NCBI RefSeq assembly: GCF_035046485.1
Contig: NC_085138.1
Coordinates: 41,203,464-41,267,463, forward strand
Length of the DNA stretch: 64,000 bases
From: Aedes albopictus
Lineage: Eukaryota > Arthropoda > Insecta > Diptera > Culicidae
Direction: 5' to 3'
Shown: in pieces, positions 11,187-24,300 of the stretch
How positions within the stretch are numbered: the stretch's first letter is position 1
How the letters are laid out: each line of letters opens with the position of its first letter
Position numbers and translations under genes: made by a program
Notes under the pieces: model-generated
The model's input: the letters and a program-made list of their open reading frames with translations, nothing else
The model's database searches: none
Told to the model about the DNA's origin: nothing

Positions 11187-12187
11187 TTAAAGTCAATCAC
11201 CGACGGTTAAAATATTTAATCTGCAAAGGATCATAGACAAATTTTGGGAGTATAACTTGTAAAATCGCCATCTGCTTATTTATTTAAAAGCATGGGCGAT
11301 TAGTGTAAAAAGGAGCTTTAGTAGATGTCAGATCATGGATTTCCGGCAAAAAATATTAGGCTAATCTGAATAACGCTGGATAATTTAAAGTCAAATGTTC
11401 TGATCGCAGACGAAGTACTTATACCTAGGTACCTACCTCCTTTGTGAGCTTGTGAAGCAGGGTGATGCATTTTCAAATTAAATGTTCAACATTATACTCG
11501 AAGTAACTTTTGCTTTTCTTTCAGCGAGCTTAGAAATAAACTCGACCAGGATGAAATACATGATTAAGGGGTAGAGGCAGAGACAGGCATAGTGGTGTTG
11601 GTGCTCAGGTAATGATTTAGAGTTGTAGAAAAATCTGAGTTACTTGCAAACGGAAACGAATTTCGCTCTGCATAAAACACTTACTCTCTCAGTTCCTACT
11701 TCCCATAACTATTGTCCAATTTTAAAATACCCAGCATAGCAATCCTCCTCAAATGCACAGACCAAAGAAATTGTGATATGGAATTGAGTTGTAGCATACG
11801 CGCCGAGATTCATTCCAAGCTGTTCCGCTCAGCTGAGCGCAATAATTTATTATCACTTTGCTTTAATCCTTATCGCCTAGCAAGCAAATTTCCACGCTTG
11901 AAATTTCCCCTTTTTCAAATGTTTTATCAGCTACCGTCGTCGTCGTCGTCGTCGTCGTCGTCATCAGCGTCAGCGTCGCGTTTGCACTGCTGGTTCTGGT
12001 TTGTCGTAATAAGTTATCATCCGCGCTTCCGACTATTTTGCTGTTTTTTTTTGTTCCTTTTGATGTTTTGGCTATGATAATTCCCTTCGTCCCACTCACT
12101 ATCTCCCACAAAACCCTCCCGGAGGGATAATTTTCACTCGCGCTTTTACACATCCTGCTGGTGAAGCTTATTTTTTTTTCTCTCGAT
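11187..12187. other. Downstream flank of the chemosensory gene; CGT trinucleotide run
   Basis: No gene recognised. A (CGT)n run at about 11936-11970 followed by imperfect CAGCGT units explains the poly-Thr stretch in the overlapping minus-strand frame. Several AATAAT/TTATT words occur near 11840. Confidence 0.5.
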
Positions 12188-12193
12188 TTTATT
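12188..12193 (-). promoter_or_regulatory. Polyadenylation signal of the chemosensory gene
   Basis: AATAAA on the minus strand about 50 bases past the stop codon, at a normal distance for a compact 3' untranslated region. Another AATAAA-like site lies farther down, so the end used is not certain. Confidence 0.5.
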
Positions 12194-12241
12194 TTGTACA
12201 GTGTTGGTGGAGTTTCCAATCCGGTTCCTGGGGGAATTTTT

Positions 12242-12381
12242 CTAGCCCGCATAGGTTTGCACCAGCTTATTCCATTCGGCGGGGAAATTTCGTTGCAAAT
12301 GGGCCAAGGTCTTTTTGATCTGAACCAACTCCGCCGGGGTGCACTGGGGGCATGCTCCTCGTAGCACGAATGGGGCCAAAC
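12242..12381 (-). CDS. Chemosensory protein, terminal coding exon
   Basis: An acceptor TTCCAG lies at 12387-12382, after a pyrimidine-rich stretch. Two bases complete the serine codon split by intron 2. The exon then encodes 45 residues including GACPQCTPAELVQIKKTL, with the second C-x2-C pair, and a tail containing FPAEWNKLVQTYAG before TAG at 12244-12242. Amphipathic helix, basic Lys pair, a W after a P-x-E and a Y near the C-terminus all match the C-terminal third of OS-D/A10 proteins. The frame is different from the longer minus-strand open frame that overlaps it (11863-12390), which is a composition artefact. Confidence 0.88.
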
Positions 12382-15300
12382 CTGGAACAAGGGTGAGGAT
12401 TAAAAAAATGCGTTAGATATGTGTAAAGAAAATTCGTTTGAAATGTGTCGGTTATAGACGAATGTCATATCTTTTAGGTAGGTAATTATAATTTCGAACA
12501 AGTCCTTTTTCACTCTCCGTGAAATGTAACCAAATGATTTGTTTACTCCACACAGCTCAAAGCAATAAATTTCTCTTAAATCCCGCTACTAATCCCATCC
12601 TTTTCTATTGAATATTGAACCCCCACCGAATGACCGCACCCACAAGCCGGTAGGCAGGTACCGTAATCCGGGGTAACATTGATCAGAATTTTCGATTTTT
12701 CTTGAATAATTCTCTTGTTAAAACAAATGTTACATGTTTATATTTTTAAAACAAGTACTGGCCCTCTGAGTATGTGTTAAGCTACTCGAAAAAGTATTGT
12801 GAAACTTTAAAACATGTTTAAATAGGCTTTTTAATCTAATTTTTGATTTTGTTGATTTGGGGTAACATTGATCAAGTCAGTGATCAATCTTCGTTTGTGT
12901 TGAAAATACCCTTACTTACTAAATTCGGGGTCGCTGATTTCGAATATGTTGTCCAAATTCTTACAAGTTATGTACTTTTTGAGTTATTTTAGGATTAAGA
13001 TCCTCCAAATCACAAATAACGCCTAAAGGTAGGCAATAGCTTAAGTAATTAATGGCCTACTTTTAATAAATCGTATATTTCATTGAAAAAGAGCATTTTC
13101 ATAAAAGTTTCGGTAATCAAATCCAACTCTAGGATATCATATCGAAGTAATATAATGATTTCGAAACTCATATTGTATCTAGTATTCATGCCATGTATGA
13201 ATGTTTGACAATACATCTCATTGCGTTACGAAACACAGTTATGGAAAAATCGATTTATTTCAATGTTTTTGAAATTCAATTTTCATGAATTGCATGTCAT
13301 TTAATAGCTAAATGATAGCAGTTTACGACATACCATTCGATAGCAGAAACTGATTCAATGTAAAATGCTTGTTTGAACATTTCATGAGGTCGGTTAAGCC
13401 GATCAATGTTACCCCGCTGATCAATGATACCCTGTTTTACGGTAACGAATTTGTCACCCATGTTGAAAAGCTCCGAATGGCACCCGGCAAAGCAAAGGCG
13501 GCAGGCAAGGTGCCATGAACTCCAGCCTGTAGGTAGGTTGTCACGTCGACCACCATCGCAAATGGATGAGCTGAGCAGCAAAAAGAGGTGAAACAGCTAG
13601 CAGTGGTGCCCCCGACTACCCAATTTATGGACACATTAATTTGAAATCTGTTTTCGCAGCGTGCTTAACACCCGCCGTGTGCTCGCAGTAGTATGTGCGA
13701 TCAAGCTGTCATCGTACCCATTATCTATGCGTTTGGGAAGGTGGTGCGGCAGCGTAATGGCCATGGCAGAGGACAATGCCTACCTACTGCTATTGATTTC
13801 GATCCATGCCAGGTAAGCTGCTGCAGTTATACCGAGCCTGGCAAATAAATTGAAACGTAATAAGGTTGTCATTTTTACACGTAATTAAGCATGCGCTGGT
13901 GACCTCGCGTGGATGTGTCGTTTCGATGGGTTGAAATTTGTTTTTCAATTTAATCCAATTCATTTACTGAAACAAAATGCAGAGTGAGACTATGTCATTT
14001 AGTCTATGGTACATATTTCCCAAATAGAAGAGATCGTGCCTCTTGAGACGTGTGCTTTGAGGACGACATGTAAATTATCACCAGCACATTTAGGAACAAT
14101 GGCAGAGCTGTACACCCGCCTGAATCGCGAAGCAGCAAAGGTCGGATTAGTGGTGAATGCATTGAAAATACAGTCAGGTCTTTTTTTACGCGGTTTTCAT
14201 TTACCGCGTAAATGAAAACCCCAAACAAAAAAAAAATCATCGTCTTATTTTTGCATGATTCGTCGAGAAATGGTGAGACTTTTTTTTACGCGGTTTTTCG
14301 AATTTTGAACTGAGCTTTTTTACGCGGTACGTATCCCCCGCGTAAAAAAACCTGACTGTCAAATTAGAAGCATGCTAGTATGCGGAACCGCCACGACTGG
14401 GTTCGTTCAGGTGGTAAGTTGACGATATTTTCGAGGTGATGGTGGAGGAATTCGTACACCTCGGATCCTTACTGATGGCTGACAACAACAAACTCGAAGG
14501 CGCATCATCATCAGTGGAAGTCTTGCTTACTAAACGATAATAAGACCGACCTCTACGAACAAACTCAAAATTCAAAATGGCGGTCCAACATCCAAGATGG
14601 TGGCTCAAAATTCAAAATGGCTGCAGTTCAAGGGTGTTATTTGGTATGGGGAAGATGTTCGGAGTCCAAACGAGAATATCCAAGATGGCAACCTAAAATC
14701 CAAGATTGTGGCTCCAAATTCAAGATGGTGGCAGTGTAATGAGATTTGGCACTAACACCATGAATTAGGGGTTCTCTGATATTTTGAAGATGTCCGGATT
14801 TAAAAAATGACCAAAATAATCAATGTGGCAGTCTAAAATTCAAGATGGCGGCTCCAAATTCAAGATTTCGGTTGTTTAATGGAGTTCTAGGCTGTAAAAC
14901 CATACAATATGGGTATATCTGGTTTAGGGAAGAGGTCTGGAGCTCAAAAATGGCGACCAGAATTTCGAAAATGGCGGACTTAAATTCAAAATGGAAGCTC
15001 GAAATTCAGGACTGCGGATTTTCTTAAGAGTTTAGGACTCAAAACACTAAAAGCCAGACAATCAATATGATTGCTGATGCCATTGAACGGATTTTTATTA
15101 AACGTATGAAAATGCTTCGAATGAGTGTAATCATTTATTGTACCATTTAATTCCACCCTCTATTGCTTATCCTTTCACAGATACGGATATTTCGACTACC
15201 ACTTGTAATCTTCCTCAGTGTCAGTTATCCACTCGGAGTACAAATGGTACAAAAACTGATTACACTCATTTGAAGAGAGTATTCTGCTTAGAGGGTTTGA

Positions 15301-18300
15301 AAAGTCGGTATAAGATCAGTATGAAAGTGCGATATTCATCAACATGCCACTTGAGTTTTGTTGAAATAAGTTTTCGAATGCACGAGAAAAGTACCATCAA
15401 TGCTAGGTGGATTTCTGGCAAGGCTTAATAGCTTTTTTGCAATTTCTCATCGTAATAGGCTGTTTTACCTCACGCAAATCTGACAGGAAAAGGCCTACTT
15501 TCCCACACCAAATTAACAGTGCTGTAATGGTTCATTACAGCACTGATTTGCGTTGCGTAATGAACCATTACAGCACTGTTTTCAGTTTTGGTCAACTTCT
15601 TGATGCTTTCTGGACGCAGTTTTGAAAAATTGTGACAACTGCATAATATAACCTGTTATGATCAGATTTTCTTGAACATGGCTATAAACATCAGTGTGCA
15701 GATTGATGAAAAAGTTTTGTTTAAAACTATACTTAAGGGTAATTTATGAAATTGCAAAAAACGTTGTACGCAACTCGGTGCAGAACTCGATTTTTCCAGC
15801 ACTCGTCGTAATTATCCAACTCGGCAAGCCTCGTTGGATAAATGTACGACTCGTGCTGTAAAAATCGTCATTCTGCACCTTGTTGCGTAAACTACTATTA
15901 CCATAATCGTCGTTGTTTTGCGATTTTCAGAGGTCTGATTCATCGCTAAGTTTGCTACTAAAATCGACTTACTTTTAGGGATGAATGGGTGACCCCTAGC
16001 GAATTTTCTTTGATGAATTAAATGTTCACCATACGAATTACCCAAGCCTCCTATTACCCAAGCCTTCGAATGCGAAAGGAGTTGGCTGGAGCCTGATTGG
16101 AAAAACTTGAGTCTTTGAGTTACTTGGTACTTAGAATCGAGGAGTCTCAAATCATCACTGAATCGATCAAACTTTTTCGACTCTGGCACGCTACGGTTCC
16201 GAATGCGAGTAACTTTGGCATGAGTCTAGTAAAATATAAATGCATTGCGATCAACTTTTCCTCATCCGACTAAGTCACATCTTCGAATGCGAAAGAAATT
16301 TGACCGAATCTAGGAAGGCCAGTCCATCGTTCCCGCACATTCGATTTGGACCAATCGATTTTACCCAAGTAACACATCGAAACAAGTTGCTGCTAAAAAG
16401 TTGTTATGCAGACGTTATTCGAAAACATCTCTAGTTAAAACATAGTTCTTTGAAAACATGTGTATTCAAAATAATGTTGCTAATATGTTTTTTGAAAACA
16501 AACTCAAAAACCAAGTGTCTCATCTTCAGGCAATAGTTTTGTCACTAAAGTTTGTTCAACATGTTTTATTCAAGTTTCAATAACAACATGCCTAACATCT
16601 TCCCTTCAAATGAAGAACGTGGTTCAATTTTCTCGAATGTTTGTTTACATTCGCTTGTCAAACCCGTCATATGTGAACGAGTGAAAGAGTGTGAAAGTGT
16701 TCTGGATTGCGTATTTCACAGCGAATTGTGCCGGAAACTAATGTCGAATTCGTTTATTCCCGATGGTGCACTGCACCGGTGTAGCAATTGACACCGAAAA
16801 AACGAACGGTTTCGGTGCAATTTGTTGACAGCTTATGATGGTATTAGTAAGAGCGCGTGAGAGCGTCAATGAAAACAATAAAGGGTATCAAAAATAAACA
16901 TAATCAATGTTTTCATAATTTCCGTGATGAACAAAATTATTTTTATTTATTTTGATATTTTTCTTTCTATAAACAATTTAACAATTTTAAATGTTTTCAG
17001 TAATCCACTTGTACATGATAAACTTGTAAATATAAATGTTACTTGAAAATTGTTATCCAATGTTTATATCTTCTTCAAGTTCTTGTAATATCATAATTTT
17101 TCAATTGAAAGCAACTTTTTAGAATTTAACAATTTCCGTTGCCCAATAAAAAAGGATGCTAACATACAATTGTAAACGATCTACGTGCACAAATCTAACA
17201 CAAAAATTGTTAAAGGCAGTTCAATAGAAAACGTTTACACTGTTGAAAATGCTTTGACATCCATGTGCACAACAGAACATGTGCTCGATGAACAAATTGA
17301 GATTTGAAATTATGAAAAGAAATCCACGTACTCCGGTGAGACTCGAACTCACGACTCCCAATTCGCTAGACGGGCGCTTCTATTCCTTCAAGCTACGGAG
17401 TCACTCGACTATCTCCGTCGCCAGCAGGCCTAGAACTGAACTCGATTCCACAATCGCACATGGTTATCTTCTTTTCACAATCCAAACCCCCTTCGGATGG
17501 GATTAGATGAACATCTAACACATTGTCTGTTGTGCACATGTATGTCAAAGCGGGAGAGGAAGTTATTTTTAATTGTCGAGAGCTTCGGGCACTGCCTTCC
17601 AATCACTTATTGGTATGGCAATTAGTGTGCAGTCGGACTCTCGACGGGTCGGTCCTCGGCCGACCGAATACGGTAAGGGTGACCGTAGCACCTTACAAAT
17701 GTCAATTTCTTGATTTTGCTTTGGCTGACCAAGCCATGTGGGAAATTACACTGTTGAAAATGCTTTGACATCGAAAACGTTTAGCTACAACGTAAAAAGG
17801 AAAATAAAAAAATGCTTTTTAAAACATAACGTTATTGAAACGCAACTCATATTAAAAACGCTTTAATCATCCTTTAGCGACATTTGTTTGACTTTCAATG
17901 TAATTCAAAAATTCAATATTTGTTGTAAGAAAAAAAAATAGAATTTACGGTTTTTGAAACTGTTTGTACCTACAAAATGTTACTTCAGTAATATTTCAGT
18001 CCAATTTGAATTAATAGATTTTTATTCTATTCTGGGCTTATCAAAACTTTATTACGTCAATTTTTTTTCATATATCATAGATCACCATGCGATAGAAAAT
18101 TCTAATGATTAAAATCATTAAAAGTAATCCACATATTTGCGATAATCAAAAAAAAAAAATAATGGGATAAATATACGTTGAATCAACTCTTTGAAATTTC
18201 ATGTTATCGATAAATTTTAAAGATTCCTCAGAAGTTGAAAGACGTGATAATCATCGATCAAGTTTAAATAATTTTTAAACGCACAGATTTGCTGTTTGGA

Positions 18301-21300
18301 AATTAAAACATCTCAAAATAAACGAGCACACTTCGAAAAAAACCTTGTAATTTTATGTCATTCTACGCCGACATATTACAGCGAGAAAAATGACGCAAGA
18401 TTAAGTGCGAACTTATTTTTACAAGAGGTAAACTCGGGGCAGTTTTGACTTGTAATTTTACTGCAAGTTGACGACGCATCAAAACATAACCTCAAAAAGA
18501 CCAACCCTAGAAAATTATCCCCCAGTTTCTCTCAAATAACGATTTGTTGCGTGAATGTCGTAAGGTATTCTAATGTATTTATTAAATTGATTTTTCTACA
18601 TAATTAAAAAAAATAAAACTAACTTGGCCTTCTCCCGAAAAACGTTGCTTGTTGAGCCGGTCACTGATTATTTTGTAGGGGGCGATGGTTCTCCTGCACT
18701 CCAAGTCCGTTCCTCAGGGAAGGGCCGCATATGGAGCTTGAGCCATCACTGGGAAGACACAAATCAATGCAGCGCTTGATGCAGGGTATTATGAACCGAA
18801 GGAAACTGAAAATAAGAAGCATTTCAAAATCTTGTTTTTTCACTACGCAAATGCACCGAGAAGTACATATGCTAATTCCTTTCTTCTTTGTAAATAATTA
18901 CCTGTTTCAACCTACCTACTTTGTCCGCTTCTTGGTCCGCTTAAAGCCACCAAAATTATTTTTCAACAAAATTTACTGAACTTCAACTGTGAGAACAAAT
19001 TCTAATTCGCGAAAACTTCATGCGAATTGCTTCTGCAGCCGATTCCGAAAAATGACGTTTGGAGATTCGCTACTTGTAAACAAACCGTGGCTGTGTCTTT
19101 TCTCATGTAAATTTATGAGACAACGAACTGAATAACACGTTACGTGACGAAGTATCGTAGGTGTTTGCCTTAAAATCTACTGAATATGTCTGAAATGGCA
19201 TAAAATTAGTTTGGTAGTATTTATTTTCATGAATAGATCACTCGAGCCAAAAAAATAGGTCAGTCCAATATTTGTGTTGTGCTAAATTACGTCAGTTTAT
19301 TCAATTGTGTCACTATGAAAATTGAGATTTTTTTGGTGTGAATATCCAAAAAAAACTGTTTATCTAATGCCGAAGAGAAAATCATCATTCCTACCAAAAC
19401 AAAACCACGATACAAGTTCAGCGATATGCATGTATTGGTAAACCTAGGTTTGTACCTGCTACACCGCGCTCAACCTGGGTGTAGCATTTTCTTGCACCGG
19501 TGCCAATCGGGTGTCAAAACAGAACAGTACCTGCGAATAAACGAACGGTTTCGGTGCAAGTTTGCTACACCCGGTGGCAAAGCGGTGCAGGCGGTGCAAA
19601 TAAACGAATTCGACATAAAAAACTCCAATTCAGTCGTAGTTCTTCCTTAACCATAACCGCAGAATGACTTAACTATAAAGAAAAGAATGCTGAAACAATT
19701 TTGGCGACCCAGCGGATACGGACGGCAATTGATGGGGATTCTTTCTGTCACCCCGATGGACGTACTTTTTGCGTGAAACATCAAAAAGTTCTCCCCCAAG
19801 CTTTATGTTTTTAATAATTCCACACCCATTTCCACACATATTCACGAAGTCGCTGGTCGTTCTCTTCTTTTCTTGCACTGATGCACCGTGGCCGGGACTT
19901 GTCCACTGCTCCGCTTCGACGGCAAAAATCCTCCTGTACTGTTGACCCTTTCGTTTGAAGGCGCATTTCTTTGGTAACCCTACTGCGGCGGCACTACGAC
20001 GATTACGATGAGGAACGATTCGAGGCGTCTTAGCATTTTACGATTACGATTTAAATCGTAATTACGATCCATTGAAGTCGACGATGGCGATGTTTGTTTT
20101 GTTTATTTTTGACACTGCACTTCAAAGTGCTTGCGTCAGACGACGAAATGGATTAAAAAAAACTTTTGTTATACTTTGGTTTCGAATACTTTTAGATGAC
20201 AAAATCAAAACATAATAAAACATTGTTTGGAAGATGTTCATTATTACAGTGTGTGTCAAAAAAGAATGTTCACACGCCAAAGATGCACGAGTTCAGTCGA
20301 TTGTTTCTTAAGAGTTTTGATTGAGAGATTATTATTGAAAATGGTTAAGGGTCTGGAATTATTTCGGTAGGGAGAGATTTTTTAATTCAGCCAATAACAT
20401 TATTTTACAACAATGATTATGAATTTTTGTACACAACTATATATTGTACGTGAATCCACTGAGTCAATTAAAATTGGCTCCCTGACCTAATGGTCCCCAG
20501 ACATTACTTTTGATAAGTTTGTTGAAAATATAGAAAAATATTAGTAAAGCTAAAAGTTAAAATGTTTTTTGTTGACACTGTATCTTCTTCGTACCAGTCG
20601 TTTGATGGTACCACCATGTTGGTTTTTCTGAAGCAATACGAAACATGTTGAAGCAGCCCAGTGGCGGTCATGAAAAATCAAAATAATTTGACAAAATGCA
20701 GTCGATAGAATGGCGCATTAATTTTGTGGAAGTAATATGCTAGTTTTCACGGTAAAATTTAAAGCGCACACTACATTTAACGTCTCTCGACTACGTTTGA
20801 GTTTCATTTTCTCAATTTAATTTGTGAGCTTCATTTAATTTATTCTTTGCTGACAATCTCCTCATAAAATAAAACAAATACATTTTATAACCTTTTTATG
20901 TATTCGTGCGTTTGTTATTATCTCCCATTAAGTTGTCAGTTGATGTTAGAATTTTGTATTCCGAAACATTTCAGTAACATGTTTGTTTGTTTTCATTTGG
21001 TTACATAGTAACTTTTGCATAACAATAATTTGTTGCAGAAGACAAATTTCTTGCGCTTTTTCGGTCATGCAAAAGTCACGGAACATGTTATCGTATCTTT
21101 ATTTCATAACTTTAAAATGTTTTGGAGAAGTACGGCAAACTTTTCTATAACAAGGTGTGTTGCTTGGGTAATTATCTAGGGTATTCGATCCCTTATTAAG
21201 CATGTGGCTCCCATTTTCATCCCACGAAAAACAAAGGATTGAAGCGCTGTTTGATTTGTTTCTTATTTTTGTATTTTTTGTTAGAAGTGAGCACCCATGA

Positions 21301-24300
21301 AAACAAAAAGAACGGAATCAATCGGTGCCGTAATCGCTTGTTTTCAAATAGGATGAAAATGGGAGCATGAGATTACTGATGGCACACATACCGTACCGGT
21401 CAATTCTCCGAGTGTCAGCAAGTAGTATCGGTCGTCGAAAATTTATTCAGTGCATTTCTCTTGCCTGTTGATCGGTACACTCGGAATCGAATACCGTCTC
21501 CCTTCGCAACGGTACCGTGCAACTACTGTGGTGTGATTACCATCATCATCGTCGTCAAGTGATCGTCGCGTCATCAGAGGAACACCACACGGAGTGTAAG
21601 TGCCTGACGTCAACATATGGTGGCTCCAGAGAGGAAATACTGCTGTCAACATTGGCGGCCTATCACAAAGTAGGAAAATCGAACTCCAGGAGCGCGCTGA
21701 AACACAGCGTAACAAAAATTAACTTTTGATCTGTCACAAGAGCAAACTTATGCGTCTCTGACAGGTTTTGGCCCGCTGAATCCGAATCTGGGCCCAGATA
21801 TGCTCCAGCACGTCACAAATTTGAGCTATACCTCAATACGCGATTTTGGGCTTTTTTGACTGCCAGCCATTAAGTATATAAATCTACACCAACATTCGAA
21901 AAGGGCGTAACAACCATTTCGAATTTCCGCTTCTCCCGTCCCTCCTAGGCTTACCCCCCATTATTCATGAAATCTTTTACCAGTAACAGATAGATCTAAC
22001 TCCCCTCAATCTGTTAACGGGAAAAGTTTGCATAAAAATATTGAAATACGCCCAGGAGGGACGGAACAAGTGAGAATTTTCAATGGTTGTTCCGCTCTTT
22101 TCAAATGTTAGTCTAGAAATTGGTGAATATATAACAAAGCCAAACTTCGAATTTTCAAAAGCACAAATCTGAAGAACCGAGGGTTGATTTACGCTGAAAA
22201 ATTGATCGATTGGTCACCACCAGCGGGTCACCAATCGATCAACTTTTCAGCGCGATCCGTCTTTTGGTTCCTCAGATTTGTGCTCTTGAGAATTCGAGGT
22301 GTGGCTTCGTTATATATTCACCTTACATCTATTTTAACGACTCATGCAAAATATTTCGTTTAACCCATATCCGCCCAGCGTCCTATTTATAGGACAGATG
22401 CCCCGAACGCCCAGCGTCCTATAAATAGGACAGTCCTTTGGATGTGAATATCTCCAGAATTATGCAAAATTGTTGGCTTCGTGGTCGTGCGGCTAGTGTC
22501 ACCAAGCATTTAGTCGCATCGTGCTAGGAGCGCGGGTTCGATTCCCGCCGCAGCTGTCAGGAAAAGTTTTCGGCTGCGCCACTGGGCGTTGCATGATAGT
22601 CCGTTGTCTAGTGTCGTGCTTCCTTCAAAGAGCGAATAGCTCACTGGAAGTACTAAAACGTGTCCGTGTCTTTAAAAAAAAAAAAAATTTAGAATACTTT
22701 CTTCAGAGAAGATGTTCTCCACACCCATACCTTGCTCATAGTGGACAATATTGTATGTGATTGGTTCACTAGGTGGCGTAAACGATGCTGCAAAGAATGC
22801 ATATTGTCACGATCTGTGAGCATCATTTCCAATGCGAAAAAAAAGTTATTTCCCTGCAATCTTGGAAACAATGGTTAATAATTCACAGTTCATTTCTTCG
22901 GCAGAGTTGTTAATCAATACATACAAAAGTCGATGTATGTATGATTGTATGTTTATATGCTTGTATGTTTTTATGTTTGTATATTTGTCTATTTGTATGT
23001 TTATATGTATGTATGTATGTATATATGTATGCCGGAACATAGGCATAACTCTGAAATGCGTCAAGAAATTTCAATCAAATTTGGTATACACATTCCTTAG
23101 GATGTGGAGGTGCTAGCAAGGATATTTAAATTCAAGATGGCGGCTTAGGTTCCAAGATGGCGGTCAAAACTCCAGAATATATGCTTTTTAACGACAATGC
23201 TGCTTCGGATACTATGCAATATGGGTATCTATCGATCGGGCTTCACAAGTAGAACTCAAAAATGAATATCCGACGCCATTTTGAAATCAAAGATGGCGGA
23301 CCATATCCAATATGGCGGGCATGGCAATATAAATGGCGGTCAATGGCAGTTTGATCTATAGTACCATTCAATATGGGTATCTATCGATCGGGCTTGATGA
23401 GTAGAAGTCAAAAATCCATATTTTATGCCATTTTGAAATCCAAGATGGTGGACCATATCCAAGATGGCGGCCACAGAATAGTAGTTTGATCTATAATATC
23501 ATACAATATGGGTATCGATCGATCGGGCATGATGAGTAGAAGTAAAAAATCGATATTCAACGCCATTTTGAAATCCAAGATGGCGGCCATGGAATGGTAG
23601 TTTGATCTATAATACTATGCAACATGGGTATCGATCGATCAGGCTTCATGAGTAGGTCAAAAATCGACAATTCACCTTATTTCGAAAACCAAGATGGGTA
23701 TCTATCGATCGGGCTTCATGAGTAGAAGTCAAAATCGATATTTGGCCCTATTTCGAAATCAAAGATGGCGTACCATATCCAAGATGGCGCCCATGGAATG
23801 GTAGTTTGAGCTATGATACCATGCAATATGGGTATCTATCGATCGGGCTTCATGAATAGAACTCAAAAATGAATATCCAACGCCATGTTTAAACCCAAGA
23901 TGGCGGCCATACACAAGTTAGTGGCCACGGAATGGTAGTTTGAGCTATAATACCATGCAATTTGCGTATCTAAAGGGTAGATGGTAGGGTTGCGGGTAGG
24001 ATAAAAGGTGGAGCAGACGGACGGGTAGAGGGTTTGGGTGAATGATAGAGTAGAGGGAGTTGAGTAGAAGGTTAGGGTAGAGGATAGGGTAGAGGATAGG
24101 GTAGACGGTAGGGAGAAGGGTGGAATAGAGAGTAGGTTTGAGGGTAGGAAAAATGTTAGGGTAGAGAGTAGAGTAGACGGTACGATTAAGCACAATATAG
24201 ACTAGAGGGTACGGTAAAGGATAGGGCAGTGGTTATAGTAGAGGATAGCTTAGAGGGTAGGGCAGATGGTATGGTTGAAGGTTATGATAGAGCGTAGGAT

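Larger units (their letters stand above)
16364..21168. mobile_element. TA-flanked element with CCCAAGTAACA ends, carrying nested insertions
   Basis: CCCAAGTAACACA at 16364 and TGTGTTGCTTGGG ending at 21168 are inverted and flanked by TA (16362-16363, 21169-21170). A second pair with the same kind of ends is at 33105-34103. Inside lie the ATGTCGAATTCG-ended segment (16741-19616), a tRNA-like foldback insertion and a mariner MITE. No transposase seen. The long distance between ends makes the pairing an inference. Confidence 0.45.

Noticed and set aside
11863..12390. Minus-strand frame of 175 codons overlapping the terminal chemosensory exon
   Set aside because: It is out of frame with the cysteine-bearing exon, contains a poly-Thr run from the CGT repeat, and has no domain. 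The correct frame is one base off and ends at 12242.
17325..17410. True tRNA gene
   Set aside because: T-arm pairs well and part of the acceptor does, but the anticodon arm is irregular and the unit is a dispersed repeat with three identical copies.
18661..18979. Short host exon
   Set aside because: Open frames on both strands have no recognised domain and are broken by stops when extended.
22846..23116. Hydrophobic membrane-protein-like frames
   Set aside because: Produced by the TATG microsatellite on both strands.
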